From Aurantimonas coralicida (GTDB taxonomy: Bacteria; Pseudomonadota; Alphaproteobacteria; Rhizobiales; Rhizobiaceae), in the NCBI GenBank assembly GCA_011050685.1, contig DRFF01000058.1, forward strand, positions 1 to 64,000: a stretch of 64,000 nt of DNA, read 5' to 3'. Below are positions 42,013 through 52,671 of the stretch, in pieces. The stretch's first letter is position 1; the number at the start of each line of letters is the position of its first letter. The position numbers and the translations under genes are program-made. A model generated the notes under the pieces. The model had not been told where the DNA came from and made no database searches. It saw only the letters and a list, made by a program, of their open reading frames with translations.

Positions 42013-44672
42013 CGACGAAGCCTTTCCCGCGTCGTCCGCAGCGTACTCCTTGGCAGCCGCAACGCGACGCTAGCTCCTCTCGGCTGTTTCCGCCATGCAC
42101 GCTCGAGGGCGCTTCTAGCCTTCGCGTGCTGACCAAGAATCGCGCTTAGACGCCACTGTGTTTCGTCGAGATCGGCGGTGTCGTGATAGAGTTGCTGCGC
42201 CTGACGGATCTCCAACTCGGCCTCCCGTACGAGTTCCGAGAGCCTGCCGGCTGCATCCTCGTCGTGATCGTCTCCGATCGACTCAACGAGATCCTTCACC
42301 TCGTCGACGAGGATTTTGCATTTAGAAGACATGACCAGCATGTCGGAAGCAGAACCGGCGTCCGTCAGCCTCTTGCGCGCCTGACGCCGGAACTGCTCCT
42401 TGAGCACCGGCGAACGTTCTGCGCTGGCTCGTCGACGAGCGACTTCGGAAAGGGTGTGCGCGACGGACTTGGACTTTGGATCGAGGTCCTTCGCGAGGTG
42501 CGCCAGCTTCTCCGCCTCCTCGAGGGAGCCATCATGCGCGGCGTACTCGAAGATGGTGGCCCACTGTTGCAGGACGAAGGCTGCGTCGGGCAACGCCTTG
42601 ACGATTGCGGCATAGATTTCCCGTCCGTAGGCGGCGCTGGACAGCATCTCGCTGAGGACTCTGCCCTTGGCGATGCTCTCGATCGCGATCCGGTCGGGAA
42701 GGAAGCCAACGTCGAGGTGCTCGATCATGCGCGTCAGTTGCGCGGACTTCGACTCGTCGGTCGGGCACGCTCCCTGGAATACAAACTCCGCAACTTTCGG
42801 GTGCCGCGCCCGATATTCGATGTCGCCGGTGTACCGATTCTCATCGGTGAGTACGACGTTCTCAAGCGGATCGAACAAGTTCTCACGATAATCGTTGAAC
42901 CGAATGCCGGCAACGCGAGAAATAATTCCGGCCCTGACGGGCACCGCGAATTGGTTCAGAGTGCATATGTCCAAGTACAGGCGCTTCGCCCGGTCGGGAA
43001 CGATACCGAGATACTCGTCGTGGACGATTTCTTCGAAAGCCTTACCCCTTGTCGCCTCGTGGAGGGCGACGAGAAGCTGTCGGTCGGCACGCTTCTGGAA
43101 GGCCTCGATCTGTTGGGGACGCGGCTGAGTGCTGAGAAGGCCCAGACTGTCGTGCTTGTTGAGAATCTCAACTAGATCTTCGATCTCCCGTGGAGCCAGA
43201 TGCCCTATGCGGAACTCCAACGGTTTCCACCGTTCGGCGAGACGTCCGGCGAAAATGTTCCACTCATTGTCCCTCTCGGCGGCGACGATGGTGACAAGCG
43301 CGTTCTTCTGCCGGACAGCCTTCAGAAGTGCTTCGATGCTGGCGAGGTGCACTGCAGCTCTGTCAACGAAGACAAAGATTCTTTTGCCTGTGAGATCAGC
43401 TAACTCAAGAACGGCTTCAGCACGCAGGGCGCCATCGGACTCGAGCCACACCACAAGTTGGTCGAGTTCGTCGGCTGCGGTCATCGCGGCTCGCTTCAAG
43501 GTGACGGACTTTCCGCTTCCCGCCGGCCCCCGGAGCAGAACGAGCCGGCACTCCGTCGAGTCGATCTCTTCCACGACTGCCTTAAGCAGCAGATCGTTCA
43601 TCACTCTGCGCCGGATGTCGAGGTTCTGAAGTATCGCTCCCCATCCAGTGTCAAATCCCTCGTAGAAGCGTCGCGCGTTTTGAGGATCGGCTGCCATGGA
43701 CGCGTGGACATGGCGAAAGTCACGTTCGAGGGCTGTCATAAGCGCTGGGGTCGGATCCCGGTTCGTCCGGAAGTGCTTTCGGACGGAGAGTTCCTTTAAA
43801 CCCTGGCCGGCCTCGAGGGAACGCCACATCTCGGGAATGGCGGCGTTTAGCGCTGCCATAAAGTTTCCGAAAGTCGATTGTATCAGGGTAACCTTTTTCT
43901 TAGACCAGTAGTCGGCCTGAACCTCGTCCATTGTCGGAGTAACAATGTAATAATTCGGTCGTTTTACGCCGTTGGCGTCGAGCCGGTGAAGAATGTTGCG
44001 AATGTGTGCGTCGCCGATGCCGTAGCCGCAGAAGACGAACGTCGACTCGTGTGTCCACTGGTTCATGCGCGAATATAGGTTGTCACGATGGCGATCGTGG
44101 AGGGCGTAGTGTTCGTGCGAAAGCACGAGAGGGACGTGCTCGTCGTGCGCGTGATTGACGCAGCCATGCAGCTTAAGCAGCAGGACAGGCCGTTCTGTAC
44201 TCTGCAGGAGTTCCTCAACTGGCTCTGTGTTCTTGACTATGGGAACGATGTTCTGGAGCTGGTTTCTCAGGCCGAGGCGATACGACCTCTCGATGAGGTC
44301 ATCGTAGTTGGTCGTCACGAGCGCCCGCCAACGGAACGTCGGCAGGAGGAGGTGCGCAGGCGTTGGTAGTAGGGGAGACAGGAGCGAGCGGATGCGCTCG
44401 AAGACCACGTGCGGACCGGCCATCTCGATCGCCATGTCGGCGACAGACATTAGATCCGAGTCGACAAATTGCTTTCCCAGAAAATCGATGGCCAGCCTGT
44501 CGCGCAGATCCGTCGCTGAAAGCGGCTTTTCGCCTCTACCGCCCCGTGCCTCCATAGATGCACCAGCTCCCATGAAAAGAACGACACGCCTATTCTTTAT
44601 TGCTTCGATCAATCCTCCAGGTACGACCGGAAGCTTTTCCGCTATGCTTCGCTTCGATTTGACGGCGGCCAA
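42006..44672 (-). CDS. SIR2-STAND NTPase, putative anti-phage defence protein
   Basis: An 888-residue protein with an N-terminal SIR2-like domain: GAGAS (35-39), TTNYD (120-124, with the catalytic-type Asn), KLHG (His 169) and GYGIGD (216-221). A STAND-type P-loop NTPase follows: RGPAGSGKS (Walker A, about 381-389) and IFVFVDRA (Walker B, Asp 437). The rest is helical with TPR-like repeats. SIR2-STAND proteins such as Avs5, and SIR2 effectors such as ThsA and DSR2, stop phage by NAD depletion, so defence is inferred. I chose the TTG at 44672 with GGAGG 6 bases upstream; a TTG at 44723 is possible. The last residues (about SVALRLPRS onward) are out of frame because of a likely one-base deletion near 42054. 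It is less GC-rich than its neighbours. Confidence 0.82.
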   Translation of the reverse strand: MAAVKSKRSIAEKLPVVPGGLIEAIKNRRVVLFMGAGASMEARGGRGEKPLSATDLRDRLAIDFLGKQFVDSDLMSVADMAIEMAGPHVVFERIRSLLSPLLPTPAHLLLPTFRWRALVTTNYDDLIERSYRLGLRNQLQNIVPIVKNTEPVEELLQSTERPVLLLKLHGCVNHAHDEHVPLVLSHEHYALHDRHRDNLYSRMNQWTHESTFVFCGYGIGDAHIRNILHRLDANGVKRPNYYIVTPTMDEVQADYWSKKKVTLIQSTFGNFMAALNAAIPEMWRSLEAGQGLKELSVRKHFRTNRDPTPALMTALERDFRHVHASMAADPQNARRFYEGFDTGWGAILQNLDIRRRVMNDLLLKAVVEEIDSTECRLVLLRGPAGSGKSVTLKRAAMTAADELDQLVVWLESDGALRAEAVLELADLTGKRIFVFVDRAAVHLASIEALLKAVRQKNALVTIVAAERDNEWNIFAGRLAERWKPLEFRIGHLAPREIEDLVEILNKHDSLGLLSTQPRPQQIEAFQKRADRQLLVALHEATRGKAFEEIVHDEYLGIVPDRAKRLYLDICTLNQFAVPVRAGIISRVAGIRFNDYRENLFDPLENVVLTDENRYTGDIEYRARHPKVAEFVFQGACPTDESKSAQLTRMIEHLDVGFLPDRIAIESIAKGRVLSEMLSSAAYGREIYAAIVKALPDAAFVLQQWATIFEYAAHDGSLEEAEKLAHLAKDLDPKSKSVAHTLSEVARRRASAERSPVLKEQFRRQARKRLTDAGSASDMLVMSSKCKILVDEVKDLVESIGDDHDEDAAGRLSELVREAELEIRQAQQLYHDTADLDETQWRLSAILGQHAKARSALERAWRKQPRGASVALRLPRSTLRTTRERLRRC

Positions 44673-45032
44673 AGCGCCCCTCCACTTTCTGGTTAACGCA
44701 ACAGTAGCGCGAAGCCTGTTCAACTGCGATACGCTAGCAATTCCCCTGGGAGGGCGTTGATTGGAGGCATGGTCCTCCAGCGTGCACCTGAATACGAGCG
44801 CTACTCCTTTTGGAAGTCGATGGTTGCTCTAGCTGGGTCACGGAGCACGCACATTACGCCGGGACCAGCCTCCGCTTTCAAGCGCCTAAAACGCAGAGTC
44901 AAGGACCGACATGGGCGCAAAGCAGCTGGCCCCACTTCATCCAGATGGCCATTCTCACGCCCTTTCCACAGCCTTTCAATCACCCCTTTTGGCAGGCTAT
45001 CTCGACGTCGGCGCGAGCTTATTGCCCACCCC
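44673..45032. other. Spacer between the SIR2-STAND gene and cbbR
   Basis: About 360 bp with lower GC than the flanking cbb genes and no convincing reading frame, RNA gene or repeat. It must contain the promoter of the minus-strand SIR2-STAND gene, but I could not assign boxes. It also contains the 3' flank of cbbR, without a clear terminator. Confidence 0.5.
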
Positions 45033-45983
45033 TTACCCCTCAGCCACGATCCCCTCGGCGGGGTAGAGCTGGCCGAGCAGCGGCAAATGGACGGCGCCGC
45101 GCTTGACGAGAAACTCCTTGAAGGCGATCTCGGCCGGCGCCGGCATGCGCTCCTTGCGGCCGACCGCGTGCCATTGCCGGCGGATCGGCAGATGCTCCAC
45201 GTCGAGGATGACCAGCCGCCCCATCTCCACCTCGAAGGCGATGGTGTGGGCCGAGATGAAGGCGATGCCGAGCCCGGCCATCACCGCCTGCTTGATGGTC
45301 TCGTTGGAGCCCATCTCCACGCTGACCTCGTCCAGTTCCCCCGGATGGCCGGCGAAGAAGCCCTCGAGAGAGGCGCGGGTGCCCGATCCGGGCTCGCGGA
45401 TGATGATGGTCTCCTTGAGCAGCCGCGCCCGGTCGATGTCGCGGGCCTTGGCCAGCAGATGCTCGGGCGGTGCGATCATCACCAGGGGATGGTCGCCGAA
45501 CACCATCGCCTCGACCGGAAACTCGATCGGCGGGCGCCCCATCAGCGCGATGTCGAGCTGATAGGATTTCAGGTCGCGGATGATCTCCAGCCGGTTGCCG
45601 ACCGTCAGCTTGATCTCGATGGCCGGATATTCGCGCCGGAACGCGGCGATCAGCCGGGGTGCGAAGTATTTCGCCGTCGACACCACGCCGAGCCGAATCG
45701 TGCCCGAGCGCACGCCCTTGATCGCCAGGATCTCGTCGGAGAGGGCCCGCAGCGTCGTCTCGATGGCGTTCGCCGCCTCCAGCACCGCCGCGCCGGCCAC
45801 GGTCAGCCGCATGCCCTCGCGGGTGCGATCGAACAATGCCAGTCCGCAATCGTCTTCCAGCTGCTTTACCTGTAATGTCACCGCCGGCGCCGTCAGGCCG
45901 AGCTGCCGGGAGGCGGCGGCGATCGTCCCGTGGTGGTCGATCGCCTGAATCGATCGCAGCTGTCGCAATGTGAGGTTACGCAT
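45033..45983 (-). CDS. cbbR: LysR-type regulator CbbR
   Basis: A 316-residue LysR-family activator of the divergent Calvin cycle operon. The N-terminal winged helix-turn-helix is LTLRQLRSIQAIDHHGTIAAASRQLGLTAPAVTLQVKQLE in sequence order over residues 4-43, followed by the linker helix. The effector domain contains SGTIRLGVVSTAKYFAPRLI and IREPGSGTRASLEGFF, a pattern typical of CbbR. Position and orientation, divergent from cbbF with 131 bp between, make the assignment firm. Known co-inducers of the family are Calvin cycle metabolites or NADPH. Confidence 0.95.
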   Translation of the reverse strand: MRNLTLRQLRSIQAIDHHGTIAAASRQLGLTAPAVTLQVKQLEDDCGLALFDRTREGMRLTVAGAAVLEAANAIETTLRALSDEILAIKGVRSGTIRLGVVSTAKYFAPRLIAAFRREYPAIEIKLTVGNRLEIIRDLKSYQLDIALMGRPPIEFPVEAMVFGDHPLVMIAPPEHLLAKARDIDRARLLKETIIIREPGSGTRASLEGFFAGHPGELDEVSVEMGSNETIKQAVMAGLGIAFISAHTIAFEVEMGRLVILDVEHLPIRRQWHAVGRKERMPAPAEIAFKEFLVKRGAVHLPLLGQLYPAEGIVAEG

Positions 45984-46002
45984 AACCGATCCATAATTTA
46001 AT

Positions 46003-46023
46003 TTATCGATCGGGTAAAGATAA
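46003..46023. promoter_or_regulatory. CbbR (LysR-type) binding site
   Basis: TTATC-N11-GATAA, an inverted repeat that contains the T-N11-A core of LysR-type boxes, lies in the AT-rich part of the cbbR-cbbF spacer, 20 bp from the cbbR start and 91 bp from the cbbF start. It is the most likely CbbR recognition site for activation of cbbF and autoregulation. Confidence 0.6.
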
Positions 46024-46114
46024 TGAATTTTACTTAGCTCCAGGCGCCATCCAACATCCTTCCAACGACGGGTGAACGGCGACGCAGAGCTTCGACGCCA
46101 CCCAGGAGGAAAAC

Positions 46115-47155
46115 ATGCCCTCGTCTCTCGACGCCTATCTTCAGTCCGCCGCAGGCGCGGACCCGACGCGCGAAAAGGTCGCCGAAACGGTTCGCCAGCT
46201 GGCCGTGGCCGCCGTCAAGCTGCGCAACACCATCATCAATGGCGGCGGCGACAATCTCGGCTCGTCGCGCGAGGCGACCAACGCCGGCGGCGACGTGCAG
46301 AAGGAACTCGACGTCGTCGCCGACCGGCTGTTCATGGACGCCGCGAAGGCGTCGGCCATCGCCTTCTACGGGTCGGAGGAACAGGACGAACCGGTGACGC
46401 TCGACCCGGCCGGCACGCTCGCTCTGGCGATCGATCCGCTGGACGGCTCGTCCAACATCGACACCAACGTCTCGGTCGGGACGATCTTCTCGATCCTGCC
46501 GGCGACCGACGAACACAGGGCCGATCCGGGCTCGGTATTCCAGCAGCCGGGCTCGCGGCAATTGGGCGCCGGCTTCTTCATCTACGGGCCGCAGCTGTTG
46601 CTGGTGCTGTCGCTCGGCAACGGCACCAGCGTCTTCATCTTCTCGCCCGGCTCTAGCGGCTTCGTCGAGCTGAAGGGGGCGGTGGAGATTCCCGACCGGA
46701 CCAGCGAGTTTGCCATCAACGCGTCGAACTATCGGCACTGGGACCCGCAGATCCGCAACTATATCGACGATTGCCTGGCCGGCGCGGAGGGGCCGCGCGA
46801 GCGCGAGTTCAACATGCGCTGGATCGCCTCGATGGTCGCCGACGGCTACCGCATCCTGGTGCGCGGCGGCATCTTTCTTTATCCGGGCGATGCAAGGAAG
46901 GGCTACGCCAAGGGCCGGCTGCGGCTGGTCTACGAGGCCAATCCGGTCGCCTTTTGCGTCGAGAACGCCGGGGGAGTGGCGACCGACGGCATCAACCGCA
47001 TTCTGGACATCGTGCCGGAAGGACTGCATGCCCGCACGCCGCTGGTGTTCGGCTCGCGGCGCGAGGTCGAACGGGTCGGCCGCTACATCGCCGATCCGGC
47101 GGCGCTGAGCGAGCGCTCGCCGTTGTTCGGCAAGCGCAGCCTGTTCAGAGCCTGA
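46115..47155 (+). CDS. cbbF: Fructose-1,6-bisphosphatase class I
   Basis: Releases phosphate from fructose 1,6-bisphosphate (and possibly sedoheptulose 1,7-bisphosphate) in the Calvin cycle. The 346-residue protein has the metal site AIDPLDGSSNIDTNVSVGTIF (three sections in order: Asp, Asp, Gly-Ser-Ser), the substrate-binding region RWIASMVADGYRILVRGGIF and LRLVYEANPVAFCVENAGG. An AGGAGGA ribosome site precedes the ATG at 46115. It is first in the cbb operon. Confidence 0.97.
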   Translation: MPSSLDAYLQSAAGADPTREKVAETVRQLAVAAVKLRNTIINGGGDNLGSSREATNAGGDVQKELDVVADRLFMDAAKASAIAFYGSEEQDEPVTLDPAGTLALAIDPLDGSSNIDTNVSVGTIFSILPATDEHRADPGSVFQQPGSRQLGAGFFIYGPQLLLVLSLGNGTSVFIFSPGSSGFVELKGAVEIPDRTSEFAINASNYRHWDPQIRNYIDDCLAGAEGPREREFNMRWIASMVADGYRILVRGGIFLYPGDARKGYAKGRLRLVYEANPVAFCVENAGGVATDGINRILDIVPEGLHARTPLVFGSRREVERVGRYIADPAALSERSPLFGKRSLFRA

Positions 47156-47166
47156 TTTAAGACGGT

Positions 47167-47190
47167 TGCCGGGGAGGGAGTGCCCCGGCA
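47167..47190 (+). repeat. Stem-loop between cbbF and cbbP
   Basis: An 8-bp perfect stem, TGCCGGGG / CCCCGGCA, around 8 bases, in the 55-bp spacer. No T-run follows, so it is more likely an mRNA processing or stability element than a terminator. Confidence 0.55.
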
Positions 47191-47210
47191 CCGGGAGGAG
47201 ACGCCAAGAC

Positions 47211-48086
47211 ATGTCGGCCAAGCATCCGATCATCGCCATTACCGGCTCGTCCGGCGCCGGGACGACGTCGGTGAAGAACATCTTCGACCAGATCTTCCGC
47301 CGCGAGCAGGTGAAGGCGGTGTTCATCGAGGGCGACGCGTTCCACCGCTACGACCGGCAGGCGATGAAGGACAAGATGGCCGACGAGGAGCGCCAGGGAA
47401 ACCGCCACTTCTCGCATTTCAGCCCCGAAGCGAACGTCCTCGACAAGTTGCAGGCGGTATTTTCGGACTACGGGCGCGAGGGGCGCGGCGAGACCCGGCA
47501 CTACGTCCATGACGAGGCCGAGGCGAAGCTCTATGGCGCGGCGCCCGGCACCTTTTCGGACTGGGCGGAACTGGAGGAAGGCAGCGATCTTCTGTTCTAC
47601 GAGGGCCTGCATGGCTGCGTGAAGGCCGACGCGGTCGATCTCGCCGCGCTCGCCGATCTCAAGATCGGCGTGGTGCCGGTGATCAACCTCGAATGGATCC
47701 AGAAGATCCACCGCGACAAGGCCTCGCGCGGCTATTCCACCGAGGCGGTGATGGACGTGATCCTGCGCCGCATGCCGGACTATGTGAAATACATCTGCCC
47801 GCAATTCGCCCGCACCAACATCAACTTCCAGCGCGTGCCGATCGTCGATACGTCCGATCCGTTCATCGCGCGCTGGATCCCGACGGCGGACGAATCGATG
47901 ATCGTCATCCGCTTCGCCAACCCGCGCGGCATCGACTTTCCGTATCTGCTGTCGATGATTCCCGGCAGCTTCATGTCGCGCGCCAATTCCATCGTCGCCC
48001 CGGGCAACAAGCTCGACATCGCCATGCAACTCATCCTGACGCCGCTGATCATGCAGCTGATGGAAAAAAAGCGCCGCGCGTCCTGA
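47211..48086 (+). CDS. cbbP: Phosphoribulokinase
   Basis: Makes ribulose 1,5-bisphosphate, the RuBisCO substrate, from ribulose 5-phosphate and ATP. The 291-residue bacterial type has the P-loop [15 protein letters not shown] (about residues 10-24), [10 protein letters not shown] with a catalytic Asp, and FYEGLHGC. The ATG at 47211 follows GGGAGGAG and begins the conserved sequence. Length matches proteobacterial class I PRK, usually about 290. Confidence 0.97.
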   Translation: MSAKHPIIAITGSSGAGTTSVKNIFDQIFRREQVKAVFIEGDAFHRYDRQAMKDKMADEERQGNRHFSHFSPEANVLDKLQAVFSDYGREGRGETRHYVHDEAEAKLYGAAPGTFSDWAELEEGSDLLFYEGLHGCVKADAVDLAALADLKIGVVPVINLEWIQKIHRDKASRGYSTEAVMDVILRRMPDYVKYICPQFARTNINFQRVPIVDTSDPFIARWIPTADESMIVIRFANPRGIDFPYLLSMIPGSFMSRANSIVAPGNKLDIAMQLILTPLIMQLMEKKRRAS

Positions 48087-48093
48087 GCGCCGA

Positions 48094-48113
48094 TCGACGG
48101 GATCGCCCGTCGA
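48094..48113 (+). repeat. Stem-loop between cbbP and cbbA
   Basis: A perfect 8-bp stem with a 4-base loop, TCGACGGG-ATCG-CCCGTCGA, in the 67-bp spacer, 7 bases after the cbbP stop. No T-run. Confidence 0.6.
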
Positions 48114-48153
48114 CCAGGACCGCCGCGGCCCGTTCCAAGGAGACCAGACCCTT

Positions 48154-49236
48154 ATGGCCAAGATCACCCTCCGCCAGCTTCTCGATCACGCCGCCGAGAA
48201 CGACTACGGCGTCCCCGCCTTCAACATCAACAACATGGAGCAAGGGCTGGCGATCATGGAGGCGGCCGCCAAATGCGACGCGCCGGTGATCATGCAGGCC
48301 TCGCGCGGGGCGCGCTCCTACGCCAAGGACATCATGCTGTCGAAGATGATGGACGCGCTGGTCGAGATGTTTCCGCGGATCCCGGTCTGCATCCATCAGG
48401 ACCACGGCAACAACGAGCAGACCTGTCTGTCGGCGATCCGCCACGGCTTCACGTCGGTGATGATGGACGGTTCGCTGGAAGCCGACATGACGACGCCCGC
48501 CTCCTACGACTACAATGTCGACATCACCGAGCGGGTGACGCGGATGGCCCATTGGGTCGGCGCCTCGGTCGAGGGCGAGCTCGGCGTCCTCGGCTCGCTG
48601 GAAACCGGCGAGGGCGAGAAGGAGGACGGCGTCGGCTTCGAGGGCAAGCTGTCGGAAGACCAGCTTCTGACCGACCCGGAGCAGGCCGTCGACTTCGTCC
48701 GCCGGACCAAGGTGGATGCGCTCGCCATCGCCATGGGCACCTCGCACGGCGCCTATAAGTTCACCCGCAAGCCCGACGGCGAGATTCTCGCCATGCACAT
48801 CATCGAGGCGATCCACCAGAAGCTGCCGAACACGCATCTGGTCATGCACGGCTCGTCCTCGGTGCCGGAGGATCTGCAGGCGATCATCAACAAATACGGC
48901 GGCAAGATGCGCGAGACCTATGGCGTACCGGTCGAGGAGATCGTCCGGGGCATCAGGCACGGCGTCCGCAAGGTCAATATCGACACCGATTGCCGCATGG
49001 CGATGACCGGCCAGTTCCGCCGGATCGCGATGGAAAAGCCGGAGGAATTCGATCCGCGCAAGTTCCTGGTGCCGGCGATGGAGGCGTTGAAGACACTCTG
49101 CCTCGATCGCTACGAGCGCTTCGGCTGCGCCGGTCAGGCCGGCAAGATCCGGCCGCTGCCGCTCGATGAGATGGCCGTGCGCTACGCCAAGGGCGAACTC
49201 GAACCGCGCATCGCAATGCGCGAAGCCGCCGAGTAG
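48154..49236 (+). CDS. cbbA: Fructose-bisphosphate aldolase class II
   Basis: A zinc-dependent aldolase that condenses triose phosphates, and erythrose 4-phosphate with DHAP in the Calvin cycle. The 360-residue protein has [11 protein letters not shown], the zinc-ligand tracts [11 protein letters not shown] and [33 protein letters not shown] and [13 protein letters not shown]. This is the Cbb-type class IIB aldolase, about 350-360 residues. It follows cbbP. Confidence 0.97.
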   Translation: MAKITLRQLLDHAAENDYGVPAFNINNMEQGLAIMEAAAKCDAPVIMQASRGARSYAKDIMLSKMMDALVEMFPRIPVCIHQDHGNNEQTCLSAIRHGFTSVMMDGSLEADMTTPASYDYNVDITERVTRMAHWVGASVEGELGVLGSLETGEGEKEDGVGFEGKLSEDQLLTDPEQAVDFVRRTKVDALAIAMGTSHGAYKFTRKPDGEILAMHIIEAIHQKLPNTHLVMHGSSSVPEDLQAIINKYGGKMRETYGVPVEEIVRGIRHGVRKVNIDTDCRMAMTGQFRRIAMEKPEEFDPRKFLVPAMEALKTLCLDRYERFGCAGQAGKIRPLPLDEMAVRYAKGELEPRIAMREAAE

Positions 49237-49248
49237 GGCGGACCGCCA

Positions 49249-49270
49249 CCTGGCCGGATAGTCGGCCGGG
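49249..49270 (+). repeat. Stem-loop between cbbA and cbbL
   Basis: An 8-bp stem with one G-T pair, CCTGGCCG / CGGCCGGG, and a 6-base loop, 12 bases after the cbbA stop. No T-run. The remaining 130 bp up to cbbL hold an AGGAGA ribosome site just before the ATG and nothing else recognisable. Confidence 0.5.
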
Positions 49271-49356
49271 CGGCAAACGAACCGAGACAAAGCTGAATCG
49301 GAACGGCGCGGGGGCTCTCCTCGCGGCGAACGGAGAAGGCGTGCCGAAATTGCTGA

Positions 49357-50862
<1,506 letters not shown>

Positions 50863-50886
50863 TCGGCTTTAGAACAATGGAATCGA

Positions 50887-51051
50887 CCCTCACCCGGCCT
50901 CCGCTTCGCTCGGCCACCCTCTCCCGCAAGCGGGAGAGGAACCCGTTGACGTCGGCGCCTTCCTTGTTGCCGCGTTCGGACGCAGCGCGCCCATTCCTCT
51001 CCCCGGCGGGGAGAGGGTGGATGCGAGCGTCAGCGAGCAGCCGGGTGAGGG
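50887..51051. repeat. Palindrome-ended intergenic element in the cbbL-cbbS spacer
   Basis: A 165-bp element fills most of the 224-bp spacer. Its ends are perfect 11-bp inverted repeats (CCCTCACCCGG / CCGGGTGAGGG). Inside are further pairings such as CCACCCTCTCCC on the left against GGGAGAGGGTGG on the right, and a short hairpin CTCTCCCGCAAGCGGGAGAG near 50920. Sequences of this make-up are dispersed between genes of many alphaproteobacteria (recall, not checked). No frame in it looks coding. Confidence 0.75.
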
Positions 51052-51086
51052 CTTCATAGAACTCGGACAAATTAGGAGACCACATC

Positions 51087-51509
51087 ATGCGCATCACCCA
51101 GGGAGCCTTTTCGTTCCTGCCCGATCTCACCGACCAGCAGATCACCGCACAGGTGCAATACTGTCTCGACAATGGCTGGGCGGTGAATCTGGAATACACC
51201 GACGACCCGCATCCCCGGAACACCTATTGGGACATGTGGGGCCATCCGATGTTCGACATCGCGGACGCTGCCGGCGTCATGATGGAGCTGACGGCGTGCC
51301 GCAAGGCCTATGGCGACCGCTACATCCGCATGTCGGCCTTCGATTCCACCCATGGCTGGGAATCGGTGAAGCTCAGCTTCATCGTCAACCGGCCGAAGGA
51401 GGAGCCCGGTTTCCGTCTGCGCCGGCAGGAGATGGAAGGTCGCAACATCCGTTACACCACCGAGACCTACGCCACCGACAAGCCGGAAGGCGAGCGGTAT
51501 TCGGGCTGA
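51087..51509 (+). CDS. cbbS: RuBisCO small subunit, red type
   Basis: The 140-residue small subunit that completes the L8S8 enzyme. It starts [19 protein letters not shown] and includes the conserved core [21 protein letters not shown]. The C-terminal extension beyond about residue 115 ([20 protein letters not shown]) is typical of red-type small subunits, where it forms a hairpin lining the central pore. The ribosome site is weak (TTAGGAGA). Confidence 0.97.
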   Translation: MRITQGAFSFLPDLTDQQITAQVQYCLDNGWAVNLEYTDDPHPRNTYWDMWGHPMFDIADAAGVMMELTACRKAYGDRYIRMSAFDSTHGWESVKLSFIVNRPKEEPGFRLRRQEMEGRNIRYTTETYATDKPEGERYSG

Positions 51510-51524
51510 GACATGACGCCGCCA

Positions 51525-51558
51525 TCGTCATCCCCGACCTGACGGTCGGGGATGACGA
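51525..51558 (+). repeat. Perfect 15-bp stem-loop between cbbS and cbbX
   Basis: TCGTCATCCCCGACC and its exact reverse complement flank the loop TGAC. It begins 15 bases after the cbbS stop. Without a T-run it resembles a REP-type stabilising hairpin; it could protect the upstream cbbLS message and lower cbbX levels. Confidence 0.75.
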
Positions 51559-51648
51559 AGCATCGGATCGAGCGGCCGTTCTGCAAGGAGCGGGCTGCCG
51601 CAACGGACAAGTCCGAGGCACAAAGCCGGGCAAACGGGAGGTCATCGA

Positions 51649-52671
51649 ATGAGCTACCTCGACGAGTTGAACAAGGGCGGAAAGTCTGACGACGAGACCG
51701 CGCCCTCGAAAACGACGGCGGAGCCACAAGCCGCCGCGATCGGTGACAACGCTGACGAAACCGCCCCCATAACCGTCGACCTCAAGCGCGAATACGAGGA
51801 TGCCGGCGTCAGGGACGTGCTGGAAGAACTCGATCGCGATCTCATCGGTCTGGCGCCGGTGAAGAAGCGGATTCGCGAGACCGCGGCGCTGCTTCTGGTC
51901 GAGCGGGCCCGCCGCCGGCTCGGCCTCGCCCACGAGACGCCGACGCTGCACATGAGCTTCACCGGCAATCCGGGCACCGGCAAGACGACGGTGGCGATGA
52001 AGATGGCGAACCTTCTCCATCGGCTCGGCTACATCCGCAAGGGCCATCTCGTCTCGGTGACCCGCGACGACCTTGTCGGCCAATATATCGGCCACACCGC
52101 GCCGAAGACGAAGGACATCCTCAAGAAGGCGATGGGGGGCGTCCTGTTCATCGACGAGGCCTATTATCTCTACCGCCCGGAGAACGAGCGCGACTACGGG
52201 CAGGAGGCGATCGAGATCCTGTTGCAGGTGATGGAGAATCAGCGCGACGACCTCGTCGTCATCCTCGCCGGCTATGCCGACCGGATGGACACGTTCTTCG
52301 AGTCGAATCCGGGGTTTCGCTCGCGCATCGCCCACCACATCGACTTTCCCGACTATTCCAACGACGAGCTTTTGCGCATTTCGGTTGGAATGCTGGAGCG
52401 GCAGAACTATCACCTCGCCGACGAAGCCAAGGCGGTGCTGGCGCGCTATATCGAGCGGCGCCGGGCGCAGCCGCATTTCGCCAACGCCCGCTCGATCCGC
52501 AATGCGCTCGACCGGGCGCGGCTCAGACAGGCCAACCGGCTGTTCGAAACCGCTGAGGGGCCCTTGAACGCCGAAACACTTTCGCGCATCGAGGCGGAAG
52601 ACATTTCCGCCAGCCGCGTCTTCAACGACCCGCCCGGCCGGGACGACGACAGCACGCAGGAGACCCCATGA
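51649..52671 (+). CDS. cbbX: Red-type RuBisCO activase CbbX
   Basis: An AAA+ ATPase that frees inhibited red-type RuBisCO by pulling on the large subunit C terminus. The 340-residue protein has a longer than usual acidic N-terminal tail (about 45 residues), then Walker [15 protein letters not shown] (about 101-114), Walker [16 protein letters not shown] (about 163-177) and the arginine-finger region [15 protein letters not shown]. Its stop overlaps the start of cbbE in ATGA. Confidence 0.97.
   Translation: MSYLDELNKGGKSDDETAPSKTTAEPQAAAIGDNADETAPITVDLKREYEDAGVRDVLEELDRDLIGLAPVKKRIRETAALLLVERARRRLGLAHETPTLHMSFTGNPGTGKTTVAMKMANLLHRLGYIRKGHLVSVTRDDLVGQYIGHTAPKTKDILKKAMGGVLFIDEAYYLYRPENERDYGQEAIEILLQVMENQRDDLVVILAGYADRMDTFFESNPGFRSRIAHHIDFPDYSNDELLRISVGMLERQNYHLADEAKAVLARYIERRRAQPHFANARSIRNALDRARLRQANRLFETAEGPLNAETLSRIEAEDISASRVFNDPPGRDDDSTQETP

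Noticed and set aside
42006-42075. Programmed -1 frameshifting in the SIR2-STAND gene
   Set aside because: A GGGAAAG run exists in the overlap, but not in the phase needed for slippage, and the first frame is already degenerate before it.
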